A stretch of DNA of 34,728 nucleotides. Source: an uncultured Clostridia bacterium. Lineage in GTDB: Bacteria > Bacillota > Clostridia > Oscillospirales > Oscillospiraceae. Location of the stretch: assembly GCA_946411475.1 (NCBI GenBank), contig CAMKED010000010.1:1-34728 (forward strand), written 5' to 3'. The notes under the pieces are model-generated. The model worked only from the letters and a program-made list of their open reading frames with translations, had not been told where the DNA came from and searched no databases. The translations under genes and the position numbers were made by a program. Of the stretch, positions 24,196 through 31,766 are shown one piece after another. Position 1 is the first letter of the stretch. Each line of letters starts with the position of its first letter.

Positions 24196-25122
24196 ATGAA
24201 GCGCAAGCACGTTTTTTCGATATGGCTCACGTTGGCCGGGATCATGCTGTTTCTTTTGTTTCCGGACCCGACGCAAGCAGGCGTCCGTGCCGGGCTGGAG
24301 CTGTGCGGACGCGTTCTGATTCCTTCTCTCTTTCCCGTCAGTGTGCTGGCAGGCTGTCTGATTCAAATGCGTGCATCGGGATCTGCGTCTCACGCGGCAG
24401 AACGCGGGATGCGCACGCTCTTCGGCCTGCCCGGGGAAGCTGCGCTTCCGCTTCTGCTTGGGTTATTGGGTGGGTTTCCGCTCGGCGCGCAGCTCGCTGC
24501 CTCCGCTTACGAAGCGGGATCGTTGACAGAACAAGATGCTGCACGTCTGGCAGGGCTCAGCAATCAGGCTGGACCGGCATTTCTCCTCGGCGCGGCAGGC
24601 ACAATACTCGGCTCCCGGGTGATCGGCATGAAACTCTTTTATATCCAGTTTGCGGCTGCCGTTCTGACCGGCATCCTGCACCGAAACGCTTCAAGCCAAC
24701 CAATTCAACAAAAAAAGCGGGCGGAAGGCAGGCAGACGGTCGCTCTTTCAGCCACGCTGCCCCGCTGCATCACGGAAAGCACGTTGGCCATGCTGCGTCT
24801 TACCGGAGCAGTTGCATTCTTTCAGGCTGTCTCATGTTGTTTGAACGCAGCACTCCCGACGACGGAGCTGCCGCCGGTTTTCCGCGCTGGATGCTTCGGC
24901 GTGCTTGAGCTCACAGGAGGCATTGCCTCCCTGCGCGGGTTAGGCTTACATGCTTCTGTCCTTTTCCCATTATCGGCGGCTATGATCGGATGGGGCGGCG
25001 TTTGCGTCCATTTGCAGACGGCACAGGCGCTCTCAGAAGCTGACATTCCGATCGGGTCATATCTCAGATACAAAGCGGTACAAGCCGTAGTTTCCTGGAT
25101 CCTGGCATCCTTTTTGTCATAA
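24196..25122 (+). CDS. ylbJ: Sporulation integral membrane protein YlbJ (SpoVV-like)
   Basis: A 308-residue polytopic membrane protein of the nucleoside-recognition (Gate) domain class. The hallmark stretch is GLLGGFPLGAQLAASAYEAG followed by LTEQDAARLAGLSNQAGPAFLLGAAGT. YlbJ/SpoVV is needed for spore maturation in Bacillus and Clostridioides, where it is implicated in dipicolinic acid transport into the forespore. It is shorter than the Bacillus protein (about 400 residues), which is common in Clostridia. AGGAGG lies 8 bases before the chosen ATG; the track's 69 extra residues are upstream read-through. Divergent from yqfC, suggesting joint regulation. Confidence 0.88.
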   Translation: MKRKHVFSIWLTLAGIMLFLLFPDPTQAGVRAGLELCGRVLIPSLFPVSVLAGCLIQMRASGSASHAAERGMRTLFGLPGEAALPLLLGLLGGFPLGAQLAASAYEAGSLTEQDAARLAGLSNQAGPAFLLGAAGTILGSRVIGMKLFYIQFAAAVLTGILHRNASSQPIQQKKRAEGRQTVALSATLPRCITESTLAMLRLTGAVAFFQAVSCCLNAALPTTELPPVFRAGCFGVLELTGGIASLRGLGLHASVLFPLSAAMIGWGGVCVHLQTAQALSEADIPIGSYLRYKAVQAVVSWILASFLS

Positions 25123-25145
25123 TTCCCGATCCGGGCAAAAAAGGA

Positions 25146-25174
25146 TTGGAAAACATAAGCTTCTATGCTATAAT
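25146..25174 (+). promoter_or_regulatory. Sigma-A promoter of the small Cys-rich protein gene
   Basis: TTGGAA (25146-25151) and perfect TATAAT (25169-25174) with a 17-base spacer, directly after ylbJ. The leader is short, with GGAGG before the ATG. Confidence 0.8.
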
Positions 25175-25198
25175 AAAAAAAAACGACGGAGGCAACTG

Positions 25199-25408
25199 AT
25201 GCTGTTTCGGAAAAATGTTGAAAAATGCTGCGAATTATGCACCCGTTCCGGTCAATCCGGAAACGGCGGACTGATTTGCCCAAAGAAGGGATTCGTTTCC
25301 CCGGATCATCATTGCTGGCGCTTTCGCTACGATCCGCTGAAGCGGAAACCCACACGAAGCAAGGCCAAGGATTTTTCTCAGTTTTCTCCGGAAGACTTTA
25401 CGCTTTGA
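25199..25408 (+). CDS. Small conserved Cys-rich protein
   Basis: A 69-residue protein with cysteines C11-x2-C14, C27 and C39, spaced like a small zinc-binding module (CELCTRSG, LICPKKG, HHCWRF). The middle FRYDPLKRKP and the acidic/aromatic end FSQFSPEDFTL look like a conserved family that I associate with Oscillospiraceae, without a known function. It has its own TATAAT promoter, GGAGG 7 bases before the ATG and a terminator, so it is a real monocistronic gene despite the size. Confidence 0.75.
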   Translation: MLFRKNVEKCCELCTRSGQSGNGGLICPKKGFVSPDHHCWRFRYDPLKRKPTRSKAKDFSQFSPEDFTL

Positions 25409-25415
25409 TTCAACA

Positions 25416-25445
25416 AAAGACCGCAGGTTTTACCCTGCGGTCTTT
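25416..25445. terminator. Bidirectional terminator between the Cys-rich gene and the secreted-protein gene
   Basis: A 12-bp stem (AAAGACCGCAGG / CCTGCGGTCTTT) with a 6-base loop, followed on the plus strand by CTGTTTTATTT and on the minus strand by TGTTG. It lies between convergent genes. Confidence 0.88.
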
Positions 25446-25465
25446 CTGTTTTATTTACGCGAAGA

Positions 25466-28400
25466 TCAGCCGACGGTGGTGTAGTAGGTGGTGGAGCTGC
25501 CGCCGGTGGTGGTCAGCTTCCAGAGGTACAGGCCGGTGGGCACAGAGGAGCTCACCATGAAGTAGTTGCTGGAAGCGAAGGCCAGGTAGGGATATCTGCT
25601 GCTGGCGCTGTTGGAGACAGTGGCGTTGCCGCTGCTGATGGACAGGCTCCACTGGCAGTAGCTGGAGGAGTAGCTGGAGCGGCTGTACAGGTAGGAGTTG
25701 TAGCTGCCCAGGTAGGTGCCGGTGGACTTGTTGCGGATGGTGTACTTGGAGCCGGTGGAGGCGATCTCGAATACGTAGGCGTCGGAGACACCGGTGAGCT
25801 GGCCGTCGGCATAGGTCATGCCGGTGTTGCTGTACAGGACAGCGCCGCCAGCGGAAGCGGACTCATACTTGGTGTTGCCGGACAGGCCCTTCAGCATATA
25901 GAGGCTGCTGGTGTTTGTGCCGTAGCTGATGACGTAGCTGCCGGTCCAGTCAGCGGGAGCAGACTCCAGGAGCTCATAAGCCGTACCGCTGCCGCCGGAG
26001 GTGGAGGTGTAGGAGTACAGGGCGTAGAGCGTGACGTTGCCGTTGACGGTGACGTTGCCGGTGTAGGTGGTGGGCTGAGTGGTGGCGTTGCTCACAGTGG
26101 AGGTGACCCAACCCAGGAAGGTGTAGCCGGAGGGAGCCGCTGCAGTGGGCAGGGTGATGGTGCCGCCCGCGGTCACGGTCTGGCTGGCGGGAGCGCTGAT
26201 GCCGCTGGGCACGGAGAAGTTCACCGTGTAGGTGGTCTCAGGCTCGGGATTGGTGGCGCTGGGGCTGGTGGTGTAGTAGGTGGTGCCGCCGTTGGTCTGC
26301 TTCCACAGACGCAGGACGTTGGCATTGGAGGAAGAGGCAGACCAGAAATACTTGCTGCTGGTGTTGAAGCCGAAGTACGGATAGCTGCCGTTGGCGTAGT
26401 TCTTCAGCTGGGCAGCGCCGCTGGAGTTGACAGCGGGAGTCCATCTGCAGTAGGAGGAGTTGTAGGAGGTGTAGCCGGACAGGTAGGAGGAGGAATTCAT
26501 GCCCATGTAAGCGCCGGTGTTCGCGCTCTGCAGCGTGTAGTAGCTGCCGGTAGCGGTCATCGTGAACACGTAGGCATTGGAAACATTGGACAGAACGTTG
26601 TTGGACAGGCTCATGCCGGTGCTGGAGTAAGCAGTGGCATTGGAGCTGTTCTCGATCTCAGCGCCGTTTGAGCTGGGAGTCACGCCCGTCAGCACGTACA
26701 TGCTGGTGGAGTTGCCGTTGGTGACAACGTAGTTGCCGGCCCAGGAGGAGGGAGTGGAGGTGACCAGCTGGTAGCTGGTGGCGCCGCTGCCGCCCTGGGT
26801 GCGGGTGTAGACCGCGTAGAGGGTGACGTTGCCGCTGGGAGTGTAGGAGCCGGTCAGGATGTTGGGACGGGCAGCGGTCTCAGAGACGGTGCTGGCGCAC
26901 CAACCGGCGAAGGAGTAGCCGCTCACGGAGGTGGCGGTGGTGGGCAGAGTCACGGACTCGCCGGAGTAGCAGCTCAGGGTGTTGTAGGTGGAGCCGTTGG
27001 CCTTCAGGGTCACGGTGTACTGGGTCTTGGCGGCGAAGTTGATGCGAACCGTGCAGTTGGAGGACGGATTCACCGTGAAGGTGTTGCCGTTCTGGGTCAC
27101 GGTGGCGGTGCCGCTGGTGACAGTATAGCTCGCAGCGTAGTAGCCGGTCTTCGGGCTGGCAGTGATGACGTTGCCGTTGACGGAGACGGTACCGTAGCTG
27201 GTGTTGTTGGAGGTAGCGGTCACGGTGTAGGAGCTGCTGGAGCCGCCGAAGAGGTTCCAGGTGGAGTAGACGTTCTGAACCGCGTCCACATAGCCGTGGC
27301 CGGGGTAGGCGTCCTCAGAGGAAACAACAATGGGGAACGCCACATGGTTGGAGACCGCCTGAGACTGGCTGTAGGAGGAGTAGGCGGGATCCCACTTGCC
27401 CAAAGCGTTCTTCGCCTTGTTCAGAGCAGTACCGAAGTTGTCGCCGTTCTTGACGTAGCCCAGGATGGACTGGATGTACTGCTTCTCACCGGAGAAGGAG
27501 ACGGACTGGGAATAGCCGTAAACAACCTCAACGCCCTTGCTGCGCAGGCCCTTGTACATACCGTCGGTGGCCATGCCCAGGCAGATGCCCATGTAAACCA
27601 GGGAGTGAGGCGCATTCTTGGTCATGTGGTTGGCAATGCAGGTACCGGAAACGTAAGCGTAGCCGGAGCCCTTCATGCACTCGTAGTAGGTGCCGTAGGG
27701 GCCGCTCTTGGCCTGCGTATCAGCGGTGGTGACACCGGAGTTGGTGGTCAGGCAGAGGTAAGAGCAGTTGGCGCGGGAGGTGTAGTCGCCGTTAGAGCCG
27801 GAGTAGTCGGTGGTGCCGTGGGAGTCGAAAATGACAAGGCCGCACTCTTCGATGGTTCTGGCGATGTTGTCAACCGTGGCATTGGTCATGGAGTAACGCA
27901 TGCCGGTGCCGCCGGTCGCAGCATAGAGGTTCTGCCACATGGTCTTGTAGGCAGGAGAATAGCTGGTGAAAGAGGAGTCGGAGTAGGAGGAGCTGGACTC
28001 CCAGTAGGGCTGGATCAGACCAATCTTGGTGGAGTTGGCGCTGCCGCCGCGGGTGCTGACAACTTCGTCCAGCATAGCCTTGGCCTCAGCCTCAGCCTGG
28101 GCGATCTCCGCGGGCGTGGGATCGTTGACGGTGTTGTGAAGCTCTGCTTCCATTCTGGGGTCATAGCAGCAGGGCATTCCGGTCGTGGTCTGCCAAACCA
28201 GGAAGTTACCGTTCTGCTGCAGTGTGCCGGGAACGTAGGTGGAGGAGGACTCGATTGCTTTAATAACCTGAGGGAGAATGCGAACGTAGTCGGCCTCGGT
28301 CATCGAGCTGATGCCGCCCATACGGGTCGCGGCTCCGGTTTCGACCTTGGAAATCTTTGCAAACACGTCGTTATCCAGGATAGCATTGTCTGCATCTGTG

Positions 28401-28531
28401 AAGACATGGTCCCGATCGATCCGACCGGAATTACTGGTTCTTCCCCCCGCGGCAGCCATGGTGGGCAGAAGGCCGGCAACCATAGCCAAGACAAGCAGGA
28501 GCGCGAACAGGCGTTTAAACTGTTTACTCAT
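25466..28531 (-). CDS. Secreted modular protein, probable clan CD (caspase/gingipain-like) cysteine peptidase
   Basis: A 1021-residue protein with a clear Sec signal peptide (basic KQFKR, then FALLLVLAMVAGLLPTMAAA, cut near 28). A propeptide-like region runs to about 160. The region 165-410 carries the two hallmarks of clan CD: a hydrophobic strand ending in His-Gly (LVIFDSHG, His238) and one ending in the Cys (SLVYMGIC, Cys317). After that come an about 70-residue beta region (433-500), an InlB-type repeat (504-576, FAGWCAST..VTLYAVYT), a 160-residue module (587-745), a second InlB-type repeat (767-840) and a second copy of the module (851-1006). The protein ends in STTYYTTVG, the same linker that follows the first module. 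No LPxTG, SLH or transmembrane anchor is seen. Peptidase activity is inferred from motif pattern. It has its own promoter; AAAGGAG lies upstream at a long 13-base spacing. Confidence 0.8.
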   Translation of the reverse strand: MSKQFKRLFALLLVLAMVAGLLPTMAAAGGRTSNSGRIDRDHVFTDADNAILDNDVFAKISKVETGAATRMGGISSMTEADYVRILPQVIKAIESSSTYVPGTLQQNGNFLVWQTTTGMPCCYDPRMEAELHNTVNDPTPAEIAQAEAEAKAMLDEVVSTRGGSANSTKIGLIQPYWESSSSYSDSSFTSYSPAYKTMWQNLYAATGGTGMRYSMTNATVDNIARTIEECGLVIFDSHGTTDYSGSNGDYTSRANCSYLCLTTNSGVTTADTQAKSGPYGTYYECMKGSGYAYVSGTCIANHMTKNAPHSLVYMGICLGMATDGMYKGLRSKGVEVVYGYSQSVSFSGEKQYIQSILGYVKNGDNFGTALNKAKNALGKWDPAYSSYSQSQAVSNHVAFPIVVSSEDAYPGHGYVDAVQNVYSTWNLFGGSSSSYTVTATSNNTSYGTVSVNGNVITASPKTGYYAASYTVTSGTATVTQNGNTFTVNPSSNCTVRINFAAKTQYTVTLKANGSTYNTLSCYSGESVTLPTTATSVSGYSFAGWCASTVSETAARPNILTGSYTPSGNVTLYAVYTRTQGGSGATSYQLVTSTPSSWAGNYVVTNGNSTSMYVLTGVTPSSNGAEIENSSNATAYSSTGMSLSNNVLSNVSNAYVFTMTATGSYYTLQSANTGAYMGMNSSSYLSGYTSYNSSYCRWTPAVNSSGAAQLKNYANGSYPYFGFNTSSKYFWSASSSNANVLRLWKQTNGGTTYYTTSPSATNPEPETTYTVNFSVPSGISAPASQTVTAGGTITLPTAAAPSGYTFLGWVTSTVSNATTQPTTYTGNVTVNGNVTLYALYSYTSTSGGSGTAYELLESAPADWTGSYVISYGTNTSSLYMLKGLSGNTKYESASAGGAVLYSNTGMTYADGQLTGVSDAYVFEIASTGSKYTIRNKSTGTYLGSYNSYLYSRSSYSSSYCQWSLSISSGNATVSNSASSRYPYLAFASSNYFMVSSSVPTGLYLWKLTTTGGSSTTYYTTVG

Positions 28532-28580
28532 GTTTGTTTTCTGACTCCTTTTTTGAAATTGTTAATAGAAAGACGAATAT

Positions 28581-28597
28581 GCGGTTTGGTGCACCGC
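28581..28597 (-). other. Stem-loop at the 5' end of the secreted-protein mRNA
   Basis: GCGGT-7 bases-ACCGC at the inferred transcription start, overlapping an 8-bp palindrome GGTGCACC (28588-28595). It could be an mRNA hairpin or an operator; the sequence alone cannot decide. Confidence 0.4.
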
Positions 28598-28602
28598 GTT
28601 CG

Positions 28603-28631
28603 ATTATAGCATCTTTCGTGTATTTTGTACA
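28603..28631 (-). promoter_or_regulatory. Promoter of the secreted-protein gene
   Basis: On the minus strand TGTACA and TATAAT (28608-28603) are 17 bases apart; the -10 is extended by TG (TGCTATAAT). The leader is about 65 bases. Confidence 0.7.
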
Positions 28632-28913
28632 GAATGTTTTTCCAATTTATTCAATATCCATATGTCAAAATTTTTTGTTCAGGATTTGTTTATTATTTAC
28701 AAAATTGCAAATATTCTTGTATATCCGTAATAAAACCGCATATTAAGCTCCACAAATTCTTCACAGAATACATTGGATTCATTTTTCGTATGCATTAATA
28801 TAAATTTAATACATTTTTAATAGTTCACGAAACCTACACTTTTCGTCATTTTTACCAAAGTGCAAAATCGAACATTCTTTCTATATCTTTTCGCCCTTAT
28901 GAAACGAAAAAAT

Positions 28914-28940
28914 AGGGGTGCCGGTGATCCGGCAACCCCT
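28914..28940 (-). terminator. Terminator of the metallo-beta-lactamase-fold lipoprotein gene
   Basis: AGGGGTTGCCGG-ATCA-CCGGCACCCCT (one bulged base) followed by ATTTTTT on the minus strand, 13 bases after the stop codon. A classic intrinsic terminator. Confidence 0.92.
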
Positions 28941-28952
28941 TGCTGCAGACTG

Positions 28953-29819
28953 TCAACGTGCAATTTTTGCTGTCAATCCATCCGCTGTACAGATAATTTG
29001 AATCGGTCCGTTTCGGGTCAAAAGCGCTTCTACGGAAAACTCAGAAAGCAATTCCATCGTTTCGGGCTCCTCCGGTTCTTCTTCGGAAGACGTAATCAGC
29101 GCGTAGTCCGGTCTCGTTTCGTTCAACAGTTCCCGCAGCGTTTTCTGATACTTTCCGTGGTGCGGCAGCTTCACAAAGTCGAATCGGCCCGGTTTGGTCT
29201 CAAGAAACTCCTCCGTGCGCAAATCCTCTGCATCCCCGCAGAAGAGCAACCGATGATTCCCATGGGAAACGGTGACGATCAACGAGGAATTGTTGCTCTC
29301 GTCCTGCGGGTAGCTGTCCTTTTCCGGAGGATTCACGGTAAAGACTGTCTCCCCCAGAGAAAAAGACATCGTTTGACGAACCGTAACGGGTTCAAGGCCG
29401 CAGCTCTCCAAGGCGGCAAGGTACTTTTCATAGGCCTCCGCACCTTCCTTAGGGCTGTTGCTTTGCAGCACGGTTCCAACCGGAATCCCGGAAAGGAGCT
29501 TCTTCGCACCGCCGACGTGGTCCTTATCAAAATGCGTAATCAGCAGATAATCCAGACGTTTGATGTCAAGCTCCGCCAGCTTTTCCAGAATTGTCTTTCC
29601 AAAGCCGCTCTCCCCTGTATCGATCAGCACGGCGCCGGTCTCGTTCCAAAACAAAAAAGCGTCGGCTTTACCCGCCTGAAAGCACCACACGTTCAGCGTG
29701 GACGTTTCCGAACCCGGCGTCTTTGCTGTCGCAGACGTGAATGCAGTCGCTTTGCCTCCGCAACCCGACAGAACGCAAATCAATATTAAATATAATACAA
29801 GTTTTTTGCTTCTCATCAT
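28953..29819 (-). CDS. ComEC-like metallo-beta-lactamase-fold lipoprotein
   Basis: A 288-residue exported protein. The N-terminus is a lipoprotein signal (YLILICVLSGC, lipid-modified Cys20), so it should sit on the outer face of the membrane. The metal site THFDKDHVGG gives the HxDxDH form typical of the ComEC/Rec2 C-terminal domain. The downstream FCGDAED and LPHHGK motifs also fit that subgroup. ComEC-type domains are thought to degrade one DNA strand during uptake, and free-standing versions may act on DNA or other phosphodiesters; the substrate here is not known. AAGGAG lies 7 bases before ATGATG. It is followed by a strong terminator, so it is transcribed apart from the secreted-protein gene. 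Confidence 0.88.
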   Translation of the reverse strand: MMRSKKLVLYLILICVLSGCGGKATAFTSATAKTPGSETSTLNVWCFQAGKADAFLFWNETGAVLIDTGESGFGKTILEKLAELDIKRLDYLLITHFDKDHVGGAKKLLSGIPVGTVLQSNSPKEGAEAYEKYLAALESCGLEPVTVRQTMSFSLGETVFTVNPPEKDSYPQDESNNSSLIVTVSHGNHRLLFCGDAEDLRTEEFLETKPGRFDFVKLPHHGKYQKTLRELLNETRPDYALITSSEEEPEEPETMELLSEFSVEALLTRNGPIQIICTADGLTAKIAR

Positions 29820-29897
29820 TATGAAACTCCTTCTACAGCATGAATCCAGTATATCATTTTTATTTTCAGATGAAAAGACCCAAACACATTTTTTCTA

Positions 29898-29941
29898 TTG
29901 ACAAATTTTCTATTGACAAATATACAATTCGGATATACAAT
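29898..29941 (+). promoter_or_regulatory. Two overlapping sigma-A promoters for the ABC exporter
   Basis: P1: TTGACA (29898-29903), 17 bases, TATACA (29921-29926). P2: TTGACA (29913-29918), 17 bases, TACAAT (29936-29941). Both the -35 block (TTCTATTGACAAAT) and the -10 block (ATATACAAT) are directly repeated, as if the promoter had been partly duplicated. Confidence 0.8.
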
Positions 29942-29953
29942 ACCCAAAGAAAA

Positions 29954-29965
29954 TTAGCATGCTAA
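29954..29965. promoter_or_regulatory. Candidate operator palindrome before the ABC exporter
   Basis: A perfect 12-bp palindrome TTAGCATGCTAA located between the P2 start (about 29948) and the GAGGAGG ribosome binding site. Its place and symmetry suit a repressor such as a MarR-family protein, which often controls exporters of this type; no regulator gene is adjacent in this window. Confidence 0.55.
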
Positions 29966-29984
29966 AAAAGAGGAGGAATGCCGT

Positions 29985-31766
29985 ATGATATTTGGTCGGC
30001 ATATCAACCGCTACTACCTGCGTTATTTGCACTTCCTGTTGATCGGACTCGGCGCGTTGATTGCAGTAGACTATTTACAGCTCATCGTACCAAATCTCTA
30101 TCAGATGGTTATCAACGGCCTCAACAACGGCTGGGTGACTGTAGACGGGGTAGAGCTCCCCTTTGACATGGACTTTGTTCTCGAACGAATCTGTACGCCC
30201 TTGCTCATCATCATCTTTTCCATGGTGGCGGGCCGTTTCCTTTGGCGCATCATGTTCCTGGGCACCGCCCACAGGGTGGACGAGGATCTGCGAAACCGGA
30301 TGTTCGACAACGCCCGGCATCTGAGCCAAAGCTACTTCCAGATTCACAAGGTCGGCAGTCTCATGAGCCTGTTCACCAACGATTTGGAATCCGTGCTGGA
30401 AAGCTTCGCCTGGGGCTTTATGATGTTCTTTGACGCGCTGTTCCTGTCTGCGCTGGCCCTGACCAAAATGTTCCGCATGAACTGGCAGCTCACAGCACTG
30501 TCTCTGATTCCCACTGCCCTGCTGCTGGCCTCGGCCACGGTCGTCGGCAAGTACATGATGAAAAAATGGGACATTCGGCAGGAGGCCTACGCCCGCCTGT
30601 CCGATTTCAGTCAGGAGAGCTTTTCCGGCATTGCCGTGATCAAGGCATTCGTCAAGGAAGCCAAGGAGCTCATGGCTTTCCGCAAGCTGAATGAGGAAAA
30701 CGAGGTTGCGAATATCAACCATACCAAGGCTTCCGTCCTGCTGCGGGTGCTTGTGATGATGTTCGTGGAGAGCGTCGTCTGCATCATTCTGGGCTACGGC
30801 GGATATCTGGTCTGGAAGGGCACCTTCAACGCCGGCGAGCTGGTAGAGTTTATCGGCTATTACACCGCTGTCGTATGGCCTGTGATGGCTGTTTCGGAAC
30901 TGATTGACATGACCTCCCGCGGCAAAGCCTCTTTGAAGCGCATCGGGGAGCTGCTGGACGCGAAGCCCGACGTGGTGGACGCCCCAGATGCAAAACCCAT
31001 CGGCCCAATCCGCGGTGAGATCGAATTCAAAAATCTGAGCTTCCGCTATCCGGACGGGGAATTCGACGTATTGAAGGACGTCAGCTTCCGCATCGAAGCC
31101 GGAGAAAACGTGGGCCTGGTCGGCAAAACCGGCTGTGGCAAAACCACCTTGGTGGACCTGATTCTGCGGACCTACAACGTCCCGGACGGGACCCTGTTTG
31201 TGGACGGGCATGACGTGAACAGCGTTACGATTCACTCCCTGCGTGAGGGCTGCGCCTACGTGCCGCAAGACAACTACCTCTTCTCTGAGACCATTGCGGA
31301 GAACATCTCTTTCGCGGTAGACGGCAGTACCCGTGCCGAGGTGGAGGAAGCGGCGACGCTCGCTGACCTCTACAGCAATATTCAGGAGTTCCACCAGGGC
31401 TATGACACCATGCTCGGCGAACGCGGCGTCACGGTATCCGGCGGTCAGAAGCAGCGAATCTCCATTGCGCGCGCCTTGATGAAAAACGCCCCGATCCTGA
31501 TTCTGGACGACTCCGTCTCCGCCGTGGACACGCAGACAGAGCGCGTCATTCTGAAAAATCTTCGCAAAACCAGAGCTGGCAAAACAACCATTCTGATCGC
31601 TCACCGGATTTCCACCATTCAGGAAATGGATAAACTGCTCTATCTGGAGGATGGGCGGATTACTGCCGTGGGCACCCACGAGCAGCTTTACGAAACCTGT
31701 CCGGGATATCGGAAGATGGTCGATCTGCAAAAGTTGGAAGAGGAAGGAGGGAACGGCCATGCCTGA
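29985..31766 (+). CDS. ABC exporter subunit 1 (heterodimeric, degenerate catalytic site)
   Basis: A 593-residue type IV ABC half-transporter: six transmembrane helices (to about 320) fused to a nucleotide-binding domain. Walker A is GKTGCGKT (about 380-387), the Q-loop lies in YVPQDNYLFSE, and the signature VSGGQKQR is intact. Walker B ends ILILDDSVSAVD, so the catalytic Glu is Asp509. That is the mark of the non-catalytic half in heterodimeric exporters such as BmrCD or TM287/288. Likely substrates are drugs, lipids or peptides; none can be assigned. GAGGAGG precedes the ATG. The gene overlaps its partner by 8 bases (ATGCCTGA). Confidence 0.94.
   Translation: MIFGRHINRYYLRYLHFLLIGLGALIAVDYLQLIVPNLYQMVINGLNNGWVTVDGVELPFDMDFVLERICTPLLIIIFSMVAGRFLWRIMFLGTAHRVDEDLRNRMFDNARHLSQSYFQIHKVGSLMSLFTNDLESVLESFAWGFMMFFDALFLSALALTKMFRMNWQLTALSLIPTALLLASATVVGKYMMKKWDIRQEAYARLSDFSQESFSGIAVIKAFVKEAKELMAFRKLNEENEVANINHTKASVLLRVLVMMFVESVVCIILGYGGYLVWKGTFNAGELVEFIGYYTAVVWPVMAVSELIDMTSRGKASLKRIGELLDAKPDVVDAPDAKPIGPIRGEIEFKNLSFRYPDGEFDVLKDVSFRIEAGENVGLVGKTGCGKTTLVDLILRTYNVPDGTLFVDGHDVNSVTIHSLREGCAYVPQDNYLFSETIAENISFAVDGSTRAEVEEAATLADLYSNIQEFHQGYDTMLGERGVTVSGGQKQRISIARALMKNAPILILDDSVSAVDTQTERVILKNLRKTRAGKTTILIAHRISTIQEMDKLLYLEDGRITAVGTHEQLYETCPGYRKMVDLQKLEEEGGNGHA

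Larger units (their letters stand above)
28532..28952. other. AT-rich intergenic region upstream of the secreted-protein gene
   Basis: About 420 bases without a gene. It holds the secreted-protein promoter and leader hairpin (28581-28631), a strongly AT-rich stretch (about 28640-28860) in which I recognise nothing specific, and the terminator of the metallo-beta-lactamase-fold gene (28914-28940). Its base composition differs sharply from the neighbouring coding DNA. Confidence 0.7.

Noticed and set aside
27296-28609. 437-residue plus-strand ORF, Val/Gly-rich
   Set aside because: Antisense of the secreted protein; its composition mirrors the Ser/Thr/Asn codons of the sense gene.
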